Assembly (NCBI RefSeq): GCF_016902535.1 | Contig: NZ_JACSNY010000013.1 | Span: forward strand, 1 to 64,000 | Direction of reading: 5' to 3' | Source: Anaerotignum lactatifermentans | GTDB taxonomy: Bacteria > Bacillota > Clostridia > Lachnospirales > Anaerotignaceae | DNA: 64,000 nt | Shown here: positions 1 through 7,916 of the stretch, piece by piece | Layout of the letters: every line of letters starts with the position of its first letter | Numbering within the stretch: position 1 is the first letter of the stretch | Notes under the pieces: generated by a model | What the model was told of the DNA's origin: nothing | The model's database searches: none | Seen by the model: only the letters and a program-made list of their open reading frames with translations | Translations under genes and position numbers: made by a program

Positions 1-2
1 AA

Positions 3-98
3 AGCAAAGTGGATGAAATGAACAAACGTCCCAGAAAATGTTTAAGGTATAGAACGCCTTATGAGATTTATTATTCAGAGGTGTTGCATTTAACTTGA
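3..98 (+). CDS. IS30-family transposase, C-terminal end only (cut by window edge)
   Basis: Frame 3 is open from the window edge to the TGA at 96-98. It reads as the typical C-terminus of IS30 transposases: the NKRPRKCL block, then a TPYEIYY-like stretch and a short LHLT tail, as in the end of the DDE integrase core. The sequence CTTGACAATTCAAG at 94-107 overlaps the stop codon and resembles the terminal inverted repeats of this family, so the right end of the insertion sequence is probably near base 110. Whether the upstream part is intact cannot be seen. It lies directly upstream of yaaL and could have displaced that gene's normal upstream neighbour. Confidence 0.8.
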   Translation, partial: SKVDEMNKRPRKCLRYRTPYEIYYSEVLHLT

Positions 99-184
99 CA
101 ATTCAAGCGGAAAAAAATGCCCGGATGGAATAAAAAGGGCGGTTTTTGCTTATATTAGGAACAAGCAGGAAAGGAGCGATGTCC

Positions 185-412
185 ATGGGCAAGCGGGAAT
201 TATGGGATGAGGGGACGAAGATCATCATATCCATCCGTCAGATCCAGCACCAACTGGAATCGGCCCGGTCAGCCTTTGCCAATGTGACCGATGAGGCACT
301 GATCGACAGCTGTATTTATGAGATACGGGCACTGCACAAAAAATATGAGTATTTTCTGCGGGAAGCCAAGGCTCTGGGCCTGAGCGTAGAGCCGGGCAGA
401 AAGATCAGCTGA
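185..412 (+). CDS. yaaL: YaaL family protein (DUF2508)
   Basis: A small charged protein of about 75 residues, predicted cytoplasmic and alpha-helical, of the DUF2508/YaaL family, whose function is not known. ATG codons occur at 146, 179 and 185. The one at 185 is preferred because AAAGGAG at 170-176 lies 8 bases upstream, whereas 179 is too close. It is followed 15 bases later by bofA, the same pair found in Bacillus subtilis (recR-yaaL-bofA). Here recR is about 33 kb away in the window, so the pair has kept together but has left the dnaX-recR cluster. The family call rests on size, sequence character and this linkage. Confidence 0.8.
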   Translation: MGKRELWDEGTKIIISIRQIQHQLESARSAFANVTDEALIDSCIYEIRALHKKYEYFLREAKALGLSVEPGRKIS

Positions 413-427
413 AGGAGGAAAAAATGT

Positions 428-676
428 ATGGGGGGAACGGGAATACTTTCTGGTGTAATACTGGTTTGTCTGGCGGTGCTGGTGCTGGCGGCGCTGGCGA
501 AGCCTTTGCGTGTGCTGCTGCGTTTTGGTCTGTCCGCCGCGGCGGGGGCCGCTGTTCTGGCTCTGTGCCATGGATTTGGCCTGTCGGTGGGGGCCAATGT
601 GGTGACAGTGGTGCTGGTGGGACTTTTAGGCACGCCGGGCTTTCTGGGGCTGCTGGCCCTGAGTTTGATTTTGTAG
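428..676 (+). CDS. bofA: BofA family pro-sigma-K processing inhibitor
   Basis: An 82-residue membrane protein, almost entirely hydrophobic, with two to three membrane segments. In Bacillus BofA sits in the outer forespore membrane with SpoIVFA and holds back the intramembrane protease SpoIVFB, delaying processing of pro-sigma-K late in sporulation. The ATG at 428 is chosen because AGGAGG at 413-418 is 9 bases away and this frame gives the BofA-like sequence; the ATG at 424 opens a different, glycine-rich frame that is a shadow. Position directly after yaaL supports the call. It implies that the organism forms endospores. Confidence 0.85.
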   Translation: MGGTGILSGVILVCLAVLVLAALAKPLRVLLRFGLSAAAGAAVLALCHGFGLSVGANVVTVVLVGLLGTPGFLGLLALSLIL

Positions 677-707
677 GATTTTGTCGATAAGAAGGGAAAA
701 GGGAAAA

Positions 708-736
708 TTGACAAGTTGTCTGATTTGTGATAGGAT
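708..736 (+). promoter_or_regulatory. Sigma-A-type promoter upstream of DnaA boxes
   Basis: TTGACA (708-713), a 17-base spacer and TAGGAT (731-736). The predicted transcript would start near 743, run through the DnaA-box cluster at 752-798 and meet the terminator at 862-895. Confidence 0.5.
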
Positions 737-751
737 ACCTGTAGATAAAGT

Positions 752-798
752 TGTGGATAACTGGTTCTTCCCTGTGTATAACTGATTAGTTATCCCCA
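752..798. promoter_or_regulatory. DnaA-box cluster I
   Basis: Three boxes within 47 bases: TGTGGATAA at 752-760 (exact complement of TTATCCACA), TGTGTATAA at 773-781 (one change) and TTATCCCCA at 790-798 (one change, opposite orientation). They lie in the gap between bofA and the rhomboid gene. Confidence 0.65.
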
Positions 799-861
799 AT
801 TTTACAAAAAAGAGTCTTCTTTTATGATAAGAATACCCCATTTTCTTATCACTGACAGAAA

Positions 862-895
862 AACTCATCGGGACCCCAACCGATGGGTTTTTTTC
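862..895 (+). terminator. Rho-independent terminator
   Basis: A 10-bp stem (862-871 with 880-889, one G-T pair) and a T run to 894, ahead of the rhomboid gene. It would end transcripts from bofA or from the promoter at 708. Confidence 0.8.
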
Positions 896-916
896 TTATA
901 ACGAGGTGAAAACGAT

Positions 917-1963
917 ATGGAGCATTTGGAATTTTTGGAGCGATTGGATGTCTGGATGCGGGAGCGTGGATTTTTCCCTTTCCGGAATACAGACGGACAA
1001 TTTTTTCGCGGATTATACTGGCGGGCGGAAAACCCGGTGTTTTATGTGATCGCCATAGGCGACGGCGGACGGGATGATCCCCGGCGGTGGCAGGAGGTTT
1101 TTACAGCGGCGGCGGAGGCGGTGCAGGAGCAGGCGGAAGAGATGCACTGTACCAGAAAGGTCTGTCTTTGCCTGCTGACGGATACGGCATACTGCCAGGA
1201 AACGGCGGATTTTGTGGCGGCCCGGGAGATTTCTTTCGACGATCCCATACAGTACATATGGTGGTATTTCCCTTTGGATCAGCGCCGCCTTTATACGGGA
1301 AAGGACCAGCCTAAAAAAATGCTGGGGCTGGAAAAAATGCTGATTGCGGCGGCAGGGGGAGAAGGCCCTGTGCCTATGACACCGGCGGCACAGGAGATGA
1401 CCCGCCCCGTAGTGACATGGACTATTTTTGCTATTTGCGCCCTGATTCTGGCGGGAATGTACCTGACCGGGCGGAAGGAGGAATGGATCTATGCCTTTGG
1501 TTCCGGCTGGGAAGGCGTTGTGGAACAGAGGCAGTATTATCGGATGGTGACGTCCATGTTCCTTCATGACGGCCCCCTTCATCTGGCGGCCAACAGTATT
1601 TATCTGTTTTATTTCGGCGTGCCGGTGGAGCGGCTGCTGGGCCGGGGCCGGTTTGTGCTGCTGTTTCTGCTGTCGGGGCTGTGCGGAAACCTGCTGAGTC
1701 TGTTTTGCGGCGGCTGGCTGGGGGTAGGCGCTTCCGGCGCCATTTTCGGCCTGCTGGGGACGGCACTGCTGTGGACAAAGGAACGGGGCGCACAGGCCAC
1801 GGGCATGAACTATGCCACCATGCTGCTGCTGGCGCTGACGGCGCTGGGCATGGGCTGGCTGGATACCGGCGTGGATAACTACGCCCATTTAGGCGGATTT
1901 TTGTGCGGGATGGCGCTTTTTCTCCTGTTCCGGAGAAAAGAGCGGAAAAAGACCGCCCATTGA
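917..1963 (+). CDS. Rhomboid-family intramembrane serine protease
   Basis: A 348-residue membrane protein that cleaves other membrane proteins within the bilayer. Residues 1 to about 160 form a soluble N-terminal region without a motif I recognise. The rhomboid core follows: the first membrane segment near 167-183, an H-x-x-x-N block (HLAANSIY) near 223, the GASG motif with catalytic Ser273, and the AHLGG motif with catalytic His324. Both members of the Ser/His dyad are present, so it should be active. An N-terminal soluble extension is also found in GluP/YqgP-type rhomboids of Bacillus. The ATG at 917 follows a GAGGTGA ribosome site. DnaA boxes flank the gene on both sides. Confidence 0.9.
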   Translation: MEHLEFLERLDVWMRERGFFPFRNTDGQFFRGLYWRAENPVFYVIAIGDGGRDDPRRWQEVFTAAAEAVQEQAEEMHCTRKVCLCLLTDTAYCQETADFVAAREISFDDPIQYIWWYFPLDQRRLYTGKDQPKKMLGLEKMLIAAAGGEGPVPMTPAAQEMTRPVVTWTIFAICALILAGMYLTGRKEEWIYAFGSGWEGVVEQRQYYRMVTSMFLHDGPLHLAANSIYLFYFGVPVERLLGRGRFVLLFLLSGLCGNLLSLFCGGWLGVGASGAIFGLLGTALLWTKERGAQATGMNYATMLLLALTALGMGWLDTGVDNYAHLGGFLCGMALFLLFRRKERKKTAH

Positions 1964-1980
1964 TGGGGAAAAAAGAGGAG

Positions 1981-2140
1981 TTATACACACCTCTTTGTGA
2001 ATGGGTCGGATTTATCAACAGAACGCCTGTTTTTCCCTATATATTTTGGAAAGAAAGAAATCAGGAATACTATATCTTGCGTTTGAAATAAAAAGTTGTC
2101 CACAAAAAATCTGTGGATAACTATGTGGGTATGTGGATAA
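1981..2140. promoter_or_regulatory. DnaA-box cluster II
   Basis: Five boxes or near-boxes in the gap before the UDG gene: TTATACACA at 1981-1989, TTATCAACA at 2012-2020, TTGTCCACA at 2096-2104, and two exact TGTGGATAA copies at 2112-2120 and 2132-2140 spaced 20 bases apart (two helical turns). With cluster I, eight sites fall within 1.4 kb. Confidence 0.65.
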
Positions 2141-2159
2141 GTAAAAAGGAGTGGAAAAA

Positions 2160-2732
2160 ATGGAAAATCTGGAGCAGTGGAGAGCGTCCCTGCTGGCGGC
2201 GGTGGAGCAGTCCCCTTATGGGGAAAAAACACTGGTCTTTGGCGGCGGAGAGGCGCATCCCCGGATTATGCTCATTGGAGAAGCCCCCGGCGGCGAGGAG
2301 GAAAAGCAGGGGCGTCCCTTTGTGGGCAAGGCGGGAGCCAACCTGACTATTTTTCTGGAAACTTTGGGGCTGACCCGGGAGGAGGTCTATATCTCCAACG
2401 TGGTAAAGCTGCGGCCCACAAAGATCAGCCCCAAAACGGGCAAGCCGGTGAACCGTCCCCCTTCTGCGGCGGAGTTTGATTTTTTCCGGCCCTTTCTGCT
2501 GGAGGAGATTAGCATTGTAGAGCCGGAGTGGATCGTAACGCTGGGGAATGTGCCCCTGCGGGCGGTGACGGGAGAAAAGACCATCGTCATCGGCGACTGC
2601 CATGGCCGGGAGGGGCGTACCCCCGACGGCAGACGGCTCTTCCCTTTGTATCATCCGGCGGCGGTGATCTATAACAGGAGCCTGTCGGAGACCTATCTGG
2701 AGGATCTGCGTGCTTTGAAAGCGCTGCTGTAA
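2160..2732 (+). CDS. Uracil-DNA glycosylase family 4-like protein lacking the Fe-S cysteines
   Basis: A 190-residue member of the uracil-DNA glycosylase superfamily. Motif 1 (GEAPGGEEEKQGRPFVGKAG) near residue 38 and the later LYHPAAVIY block are clear and match family 4/5 enzymes that excise uracil from DNA. Family 4 normally has four cysteines binding a 4Fe-4S cluster. Here the usual N-terminal pair is absent, VKCRP is VKLRP and the later cysteine is also missing; the only cysteine is in GDCHG. It is probably a clusterless variant. The ATG at 2160 has AGGAG 8 bases upstream; the GTG at 2151 overlaps that site and is rejected. Confidence 0.8.
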   Translation: MENLEQWRASLLAAVEQSPYGEKTLVFGGGEAHPRIMLIGEAPGGEEEKQGRPFVGKAGANLTIFLETLGLTREEVYISNVVKLRPTKISPKTGKPVNRPPSAAEFDFFRPFLLEEISIVEPEWIVTLGNVPLRAVTGEKTIVIGDCHGREGRTPDGRRLFPLYHPAAVIYNRSLSETYLEDLRALKALL

Positions 2733-2839
2733 ACGGCGAATGGGGGAGCGGATATTTTTTCTCTCGGCAAAAAAGGATTTTCCCTTTTGGAAAGAGAAGT
2801 TATATCCCAGAGAAAACAGGAAAAAAGGAGGGAATTCCC

Positions 2840-3745
2840 ATGACATTTCAGGTCATCAGCGACAGTGCCTGTGATATTGACCCTCGCGTGGAACAGGAGA
2901 AGGGTATTCTTCTGGTGCCCTATTACGTTTCTTTTGTGCCGGAGGTCTACCAGAAGGAACGGACAGAAATGCCGGTGCCGGCCTTTTACCGCCAGATGGC
3001 GGAGCATCCGGGGGTGTTTCCCAAAACCTCCATGCCTACGGTTGAGGATTATGCCGATGTTTTCCGGCCGGCGTCGGAAAAAGGTCTGCCGGTACTGTGC
3101 ATCTGCCTCAGCGCTAAGTTCAGCGGCTCTTATCAGTCGGCCTGTCTGGCCAGAGAGGAAGTGCTGGAGGAGTTTCCGGACGCTCAGATTCTGGTGATGG
3201 ATTCTGCCTGTGCTACGGCGGAACAGGGACTACTGGTGGAGCAGGCGGCACAGATGGCGGCGGCGGATGTGCCGTTTTTGGAGGCGGCGGCATTGCTGGA
3301 ACAGGTCAAACAGACCGGCCGTATCCTCTTTACGACGGCAAATCTGGATTATCTGCAAAAGGGCGGCCGGATCGGCAAGGTCATGAAAATGGCGGCGGTG
3401 GCATTGAAGATCAAGCCCCTCATGGAAATGAAGGCGGGGGAGCTTTTCCCTGTGGGCATGAGCCGGAGCCGGAAAAAATCCCTGTCCGCCATACTGGCGG
3501 AGCTGGAGAAGGCCTTTGGCGGAAGAAAAGAGGAGATCAATCTGTATCGTTTCGCGGTGGGCTTTGGCTATGGGAAAGAAGAAGCGGCGGCTTTTTATGA
3601 GGAAGTGGAAGAAAAGCTGCGGCAGATGGGCTATACCGGGGACCTGCCTCTGTACCAGATCGGCGCCACCATTGGCGTTCATACGGGGCCCTATCCCATT
3701 GGCTTTGGCTATATGCGCCGCTGGGAAACTATGAAAGAAGAATAA
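2840..3745 (+). CDS. DegV family fatty-acid-binding protein
   Basis: A 301-residue protein of the DegV/FakB family, cytosolic carriers that hold a single fatty acid while a FakA-type kinase phosphorylates it for phospholipid synthesis. Family marks are the N-terminal VISDSACDI, the TSMPT motif (usually TSQPS) near residue 57, FSGSYQSA near 94, and the YLQKGGRIG block near 170. GGAGG lies upstream of the ATG at 2840. No fakA is next to it, which is common because many Firmicutes have several unlinked DegV proteins. Which lipid it binds cannot be read from the sequence. Confidence 0.9.
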   Translation: MTFQVISDSACDIDPRVEQEKGILLVPYYVSFVPEVYQKERTEMPVPAFYRQMAEHPGVFPKTSMPTVEDYADVFRPASEKGLPVLCICLSAKFSGSYQSACLAREEVLEEFPDAQILVMDSACATAEQGLLVEQAAQMAAADVPFLEAAALLEQVKQTGRILFTTANLDYLQKGGRIGKVMKMAAVALKIKPLMEMKAGELFPVGMSRSRKKSLSAILAELEKAFGGRKEEINLYRFAVGFGYGKEEAAAFYEEVEEKLRQMGYTGDLPLYQIGATIGVHTGPYPIGFGYMRRWETMKEE

Positions 3746-3748
3746 GAA

Positions 3749-3788
3749 AACAGCGTCATTTCCCTATCCGGAAAAGACGCTGTTTTTT
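3749..3788. terminator. Bidirectional terminator between convergent genes
   Basis: A 9-bp perfect stem (3749-3757 with 3776-3784) with a T run on the + strand and an A run before the stem, between the degV gene and the M20 gene. Confidence 0.85.
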
Positions 3789-3798
3789 GTCTGGTTCA

Positions 3799-4959
3799 TT
3801 AAAATGTGCCGCTGTTTTGGAGCAGTTCTAAAAGACCGGCGTAAGTTTCTACCCCTTTTGTCAGGATGCTTTCGTCAAACTGGAAGCTGGCGCTGTGGAG
3901 AGGGGCGGTATACCCTTTTTCCGGATTTCCGGCGCCCAGGAAGAAAAACATTCCCGGCAGCGCCTGCTGGTACAGGGAAAAATCCTCCGCCAGCATATAG
4001 GGCGGCGTTTCCTCATAGGCTTGACCGGCGATGGTCTGGAGAGCCTCCACCAGACGGCTGTCGTTGTTTACCACCCGGTACATATGGCGGAACACAGCTT
4101 CTCCTTTGCAGCCGTAGCCGGCGGCAATGCCCGCCGCCGTTTCCTGCACCCTGCGGGTCATGGTGTCGTAGGCCTCGTCGCTGAAGGCACGCATGGTTCC
4201 CTCCAGCTTTACCTCCTTGGCGATGATGTTGCAGGCCTCGCCGCCTTGGATGGCGCCGAAGGTCAATACACCACTGTCCAGAGGGGAAACGTTTCGGGAA
4301 AGTATGGTGTGCAGGCCGGTGATGACGGCTCCTGCCGCCAGAACAGCGTCGCTGCCCAGATGGGGCTGGGCGCCGTGGGCGCTTTGGCCGTAAATATGCA
4401 CGTCTACCTCGCCGTTTCGCGCCATCATGGCGCCTTTTCGGCAGGCGATCTTTCCTTCCGCTACCTGGGGGAAAATATGGCAGCCGATGATGCAGGAAGC
4501 GGGATGTTTTTTGAAAAGTCCCGCGTCAATGAGCAGCTGGGCGCCGCCGGGGCCTTCCTCCGCCGGCTGGAAGATCAGCAGCACATCTCGTTTTAGCTGA
4601 TCCCTGTGCGCCGCCAGATATTTGGCAAAGCCCAGCAGTATGGTCATATGGCCGTCGTGGCCGCAGGCGTGCATACAGCCGGGGTGGCGGGAGGCGAAAT
4701 CGCAGCCCGTTTCCTCTGTTACCGTCAGGGCGTCCATGTCCGCCCGAAAGGCGAAGGCGGGGCCTTCCTCCTTCCCGGGGATCAGGGCAATCACGCCGGT
4801 ATCCAGCCATTCCTCCGTTTGTGTAATGCCGAAGCTGTGGAGTTTTTCCAAAATGTACGCTTTTGTTTTATATTCCTGTAAGCCCAGTTCCGGGATCTGG
4901 TGCAGGTCCCGGCGGATCTGGCGGAGTTCTTCCGTCAGTAGGGCAAAATCATAGTTCAT
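3799..4959 (-). CDS. M20 family amidohydrolase, probable N-acetyldiaminopimelate deacetylase
   Basis: A 386-residue zinc-dependent hydrolase of the M20D group. The N-terminal RRDLHQIPELGLQE, the metal motif HACGHDGH near residue 95 and FQPAEEGPGGA near 125 are diagnostic. These enzymes remove acyl groups from amino acids (hippurate, indole-acetyl amino acids, N-acetyl-diaminopimelate). It is divergent from dapH, whose product makes the N-acetylated intermediate of lysine synthesis, so deacetylation of N-acetyl-LL-diaminopimelate (DapL role) is the likely task; in Bacillus the two genes are adjacent. The start at 4959 follows AAGGAGGA; a longer frame to 5061 lacks a ribosome site and family similarity. 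General amidohydrolase activity remains possible. Confidence 0.85.
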   Translation of the reverse strand: MNYDFALLTEELRQIRRDLHQIPELGLQEYKTKAYILEKLHSFGITQTEEWLDTGVIALIPGKEEGPAFAFRADMDALTVTEETGCDFASRHPGCMHACGHDGHMTILLGFAKYLAAHRDQLKRDVLLIFQPAEEGPGGAQLLIDAGLFKKHPASCIIGCHIFPQVAEGKIACRKGAMMARNGEVDVHIYGQSAHGAQPHLGSDAVLAAGAVITGLHTILSRNVSPLDSGVLTFGAIQGGEACNIIAKEVKLEGTMRAFSDEAYDTMTRRVQETAAGIAAGYGCKGEAVFRHMYRVVNNDSRLVEALQTIAGQAYEETPPYMLAEDFSLYQQALPGMFFFLGAGNPEKGYTAPLHSASFQFDESILTKGVETYAGLLELLQNSGTF

Positions 4960-5148
4960 GGGAGTTCCTCCTTTGTCATTTTCTGAAAACATTGTATCAC
5001 AGAGGATTTTCTTTGGAAAGGAGATTTCTTGCGCGGCCCTTCGCAAAGGAAGATCATCCAATTTGAAAAAAAGAATGGAAAAGCCCGTGGTTATCGTATA
5101 TAATGAAATAGCATATGAAAAAAATCAAAAGACAAAGGAGAGAGTATC

Positions 5149-5859
5149 ATGGATTACGATATGACAAATCCCTATGAGATCGCGAAATATATCAAAGAGG
5201 CCAAAAAGGCGACCCCTGTTACCGTTTATGTAAAGGGTGACCTGAGCGGCGCAGAAGCGGAAGGCGTGAAGGTATTCGGCACCGGCGATTTCTGGGTGCT
5301 GGTAGGCGATAATGAAGCGGTACAGTCTGTTCTGGAGGCGAAGAAGGACAGCATTGTGTATTCCCACCTGACCAACGACAGAAGAAATTCCGCAGTACCT
5401 ATGCTGGATATGCGCTATGTGGATGCCCGCATTGAACCCGGCGCTTTTATCCGTGACAGAGTTATGATCGGCAAAAACGCCGTTGTTATGATGGGCGCGG
5501 TCATCAATATCGGCGCGGAGGTCGGCGAAGGCTCCATGGTAGATATGAATGCCGTACTGGGTGCCAGAGCAACCGTAGGCAAAAATGTACACGTGGGCGC
5601 AGGCGCGGTTTTGGCCGGCGTTCTGGAACCTCCCAGCGCAACTCCTGTTATTGTGGAGGACGGCGTTATGATCGGCGCCAACGCAGTGGTGCTGGAAGGT
5701 GTGCGCATCGGTGCCAATGCAGTAGTTGCAGCAGGGGCTGTGGTAACGGAGGATGTGCCTGCCGGAGCTGTTGTAGCTGGTTCTCCTGCGAAAGTCATCA
5801 AAATGAAAGATGAAAAAACAGAGGGTAAGACACAGCTTATGGAAGATCTGAGAAAGTAA
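5149..5859 (+). CDS. dapH: 2,3,4,5-tetrahydropyridine-2,6-dicarboxylate N-acetyltransferase
   Basis: A 236-residue enzyme that transfers acetyl from acetyl-CoA to tetrahydrodipicolinate, the first step of the acetylase branch of diaminopimelate and lysine synthesis; it feeds peptidoglycan cross-linking. The N-terminal domain (about 1-85) is the DapH substrate-binding region, and residues about 95-215 are a left-handed beta-helix of hexapeptide repeats (many [IV]-G-x-x-A turns). AAAGGAG precedes the ATG at 5149. A second ATG lies 12 bases on, but the first fits the family length. It is divergent from the putative deacetylase. Confidence 0.93.
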   Translation: MDYDMTNPYEIAKYIKEAKKATPVTVYVKGDLSGAEAEGVKVFGTGDFWVLVGDNEAVQSVLEAKKDSIVYSHLTNDRRNSAVPMLDMRYVDARIEPGAFIRDRVMIGKNAVVMMGAVINIGAEVGEGSMVDMNAVLGARATVGKNVHVGAGAVLAGVLEPPSATPVIVEDGVMIGANAVVLEGVRIGANAVVAAGAVVTEDVPAGAVVAGSPAKVIKMKDEKTEGKTQLMEDLRK

Positions 5860-5871
5860 GCGAAAACAGGA

Positions 5872-5903
5872 AAAACGCTCCTTGGGAAAAGGAGCGTTTT
5901 TTT
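5872..5903 (+). terminator. Terminator after dapH
   Basis: A 10-bp perfect stem (5872-5881 with 5891-5900) followed by seven T. It also separates dapH from the convergent membrane protein gene. Confidence 0.85.
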
Positions 5904-5913
5904 ATGGAAGAAA

Positions 5914-7074
5914 TTAATTAAAGTGACCGTCATAAACGGGCATATTTTCAATATATTCATCTGTAATGGCGGGGACATAATAAATGCCGTAAGTCTGCAG
6001 TCCGTTGTCATAACCCATATCTGGCAGAAGCACGTAAAAACGATAATAGGGCAGAAGCATTTCCTCCATAGATCCTGTACGGTATGTCAGTTTAGCTTTG
6101 ATAATATATTCTTTGCCGGGCATTGCCAGCGGAACGCTTGTCTGGTAATTTCCCGCAAGGAGTCTCTGTTCTGCTTCCTGCAAGGATATAATGGGATAAT
6201 CCCCTGTTTTTTCCGCTGTCAGCAAAGCGTTTTTGATTCGGATAAGATACAGTTCTCCTTCATCATTGGGAGAAAAAGATGCGCTGCATAAACTATAGTG
6301 CAGAATATCTTCGGTATCATTTCCATAGGAATCATAGAGTTCATATTTCCGAGAATATGATCCGTCTATGTTATAGTCTCCCCAAGTTACAGCCATTGGT
6401 TCTTTCATGCCGAGAAGATCGCTGTAAACATGAGATAGGTAGGCAATCGTTTCATAGGCTTCATTGTCGGTTGTATTATGATAGGTGAAGCTGTATTCCT
6501 CAGGCAGAGAAAGACCGCCGTTTGGCAGGAAATAGACGATACTTCCGTCAGATGCAACAGATATTTTGCCCAGATTTGTTTCTGCCTGAATCTCAATGGG
6601 AACTGAATGGATGTTTTTTTCCTCACTGGTGATAATCTCAATAGAGAGCCTCTCTGCGTTCAGAGCGGCTACAGCATAATCCAACAGGGAAATCATTTCA
6701 TCTTCTGAAAGCCCTTGTGGCATACCTGCAGCGGAAGGATCATACGCTTTATTTATATATACAGGCATAGATTCAATCTTCATGGATTCGTTCCAAGGGT
6801 TTCCTTGATCTAATTGAAAAGCGTTATAATACAGATATCCTTCAAATCCCATCCCGCTTGCGGCAAGCTCTGAAATATGAATCGGTGCTAATTTGGATGG
6901 AGTTTCACGATGCTCCTGATTCAGGAGAAAGAATGAACAGGATACTGCCAGAAAGAAACACGCGGCAATGGCACCCCACTTTTTTCGGTTTGGTTTCTTT
7001 TTATAGTGGAGAGCTTCCTCTATGTATTTTGTATCAAGATGATTTATTGCGTCAGAAAATTTCTTTTCTTTCAT
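5914..7074 (-). CDS. Single-pass membrane protein, putative anti-sigma factor
   Basis: A 386-residue protein. Residues 1-33 are cytoplasmic and charged, one membrane segment lies at about 34-51, and the remaining 330 residues would be outside the membrane. The gene overlaps the stop of the ECF sigma gene by four bases (ATGA), so the two are translationally coupled. This layout is typical of anti-sigma factors and their DUF4179/DUF4367-like relatives, where the short cytoplasmic part holds the sigma factor and the outer part senses a signal. I see no zinc HxxxCxxC motif. The external domain has no motif I recognise, so the signal is unknown. Confidence 0.6.
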   Translation of the reverse strand: MKEKKFSDAINHLDTKYIEEALHYKKKPNRKKWGAIAACFFLAVSCSFFLLNQEHRETPSKLAPIHISELAASGMGFEGYLYYNAFQLDQGNPWNESMKIESMPVYINKAYDPSAAGMPQGLSEDEMISLLDYAVAALNAERLSIEIITSEEKNIHSVPIEIQAETNLGKISVASDGSIVYFLPNGGLSLPEEYSFTYHNTTDNEAYETIAYLSHVYSDLLGMKEPMAVTWGDYNIDGSYSRKYELYDSYGNDTEDILHYSLCSASFSPNDEGELYLIRIKNALLTAEKTGDYPIISLQEAEQRLLAGNYQTSVPLAMPGKEYIIKAKLTYRTGSMEEMLLPYYRFYVLLPDMGYDNGLQTYGIYYVPAITDEYIENMPVYDGHFN

Positions 7075-7631
7075 AGGAACACCTCTCTTTCTGTCAGGTG
7101 TTGTTTTAACATTTTACGGATACGTGTCAGCCGAACGGAGATATTTTTCTCAGAAAGTCCAGTAAAATGGGAAATGTCTTTATAGCTGTCAGAAAACCAA
7201 TAGCGGCGCATGAAAATGATACGGTTTTCGGGAGTCAGTGTATCCAAGAATTCCTCTAAGATGCGGACGAATTCACTGGTTTCGATTTCATCCTCTACCG
7301 TTTTCCCATTGGGAAGACAGGATTCTATTTCCTGCAGAGCGGCAGTATACATACTGCTTCTTTTTGCCGCTTTCTTTTTCCAGTAGAGTTTCAGGGAAGT
7401 GTTCCGAACGATTTTTAAAACATAGGGCAGCAAAGGATCAGGTTTTGCCGGAGGGATCGCATTCCAAGCACCCAGATAGGCATCATTGACGCATTCCTCC
7501 GCATCCTGCCTGCTGTTTACGATTTGAAAGGAAAGAGTATAACAGATTTTCCCATATTTTCTATCCAATTCTCGGATTGCTTCCTCAGAACGTGTGAAAA
7601 ACATATCTATGATTTGCCGGTCATTTATCAT
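7071..7631 (-). CDS. ECF-type RNA polymerase sigma factor
   Basis: A 186-residue sigma-70 family protein with only region 2 (about residues 10-80, including the SRQDAEECVNDAYLGAW block) and region 4 (about 125-178, with a helix-turn-helix around FTGLSEKNISVRLTR). It directs RNA polymerase to a small set of stress or envelope promoters. The downstream membrane gene overlaps it and probably encodes its antagonist. A GGGGG-rich ribosome site precedes the ATG at 7631. An interrupted inverted repeat (CAGAGA...TCTCTG) near 7674-7701 lies in its upstream region, but I could not identify an autoregulated ECF promoter with confidence. Confidence 0.88.
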   Translation of the reverse strand: MINDRQIIDMFFTRSEEAIRELDRKYGKICYTLSFQIVNSRQDAEECVNDAYLGAWNAIPPAKPDPLLPYVLKIVRNTSLKLYWKKKAAKRSSMYTAALQEIESCLPNGKTVEDEIETSEFVRILEEFLDTLTPENRIIFMRRYWFSDSYKDISHFTGLSEKNISVRLTRIRKMLKQHLTEREVFL

Positions 7632-7861
7632 AATTGCGCCCCCTTTCCCTGCTTTATCTATTTACTACGGTTTCAGAGAGAAAAACTACATTCGTTTCTC
7701 TGAATTTTAAAAAATTATAACATATTTAGGAAAGAGAAAGACCTTCTCTTTTGGATGCCTCGTGCAAAGCTATTTGTCGGTAGTCCACAGGAAATAAACG
7801 GATAAACAGAACTTTCTCCCCCTCTGCAACCATCGGTTGCCAAAATGGAAGCGAAAGTTGG

Positions 7862-7890
7862 TTGCTATGGCAGGGGCAATGGTTTATACT
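7862..7890 (+). promoter_or_regulatory. Promoter of the XRE-membrane protein gene
   Basis: TTGCTA (7862-7867), a 17-base spacer and TATACT (7885-7890), 27 bases before the ATG at 7917. The rest of the 285-base gap from 7632 shows no other clear element. Confidence 0.55.
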
Positions 7891-7916
7891 GATACAAAAA
7901 CAAAGGAGGGAACAGG

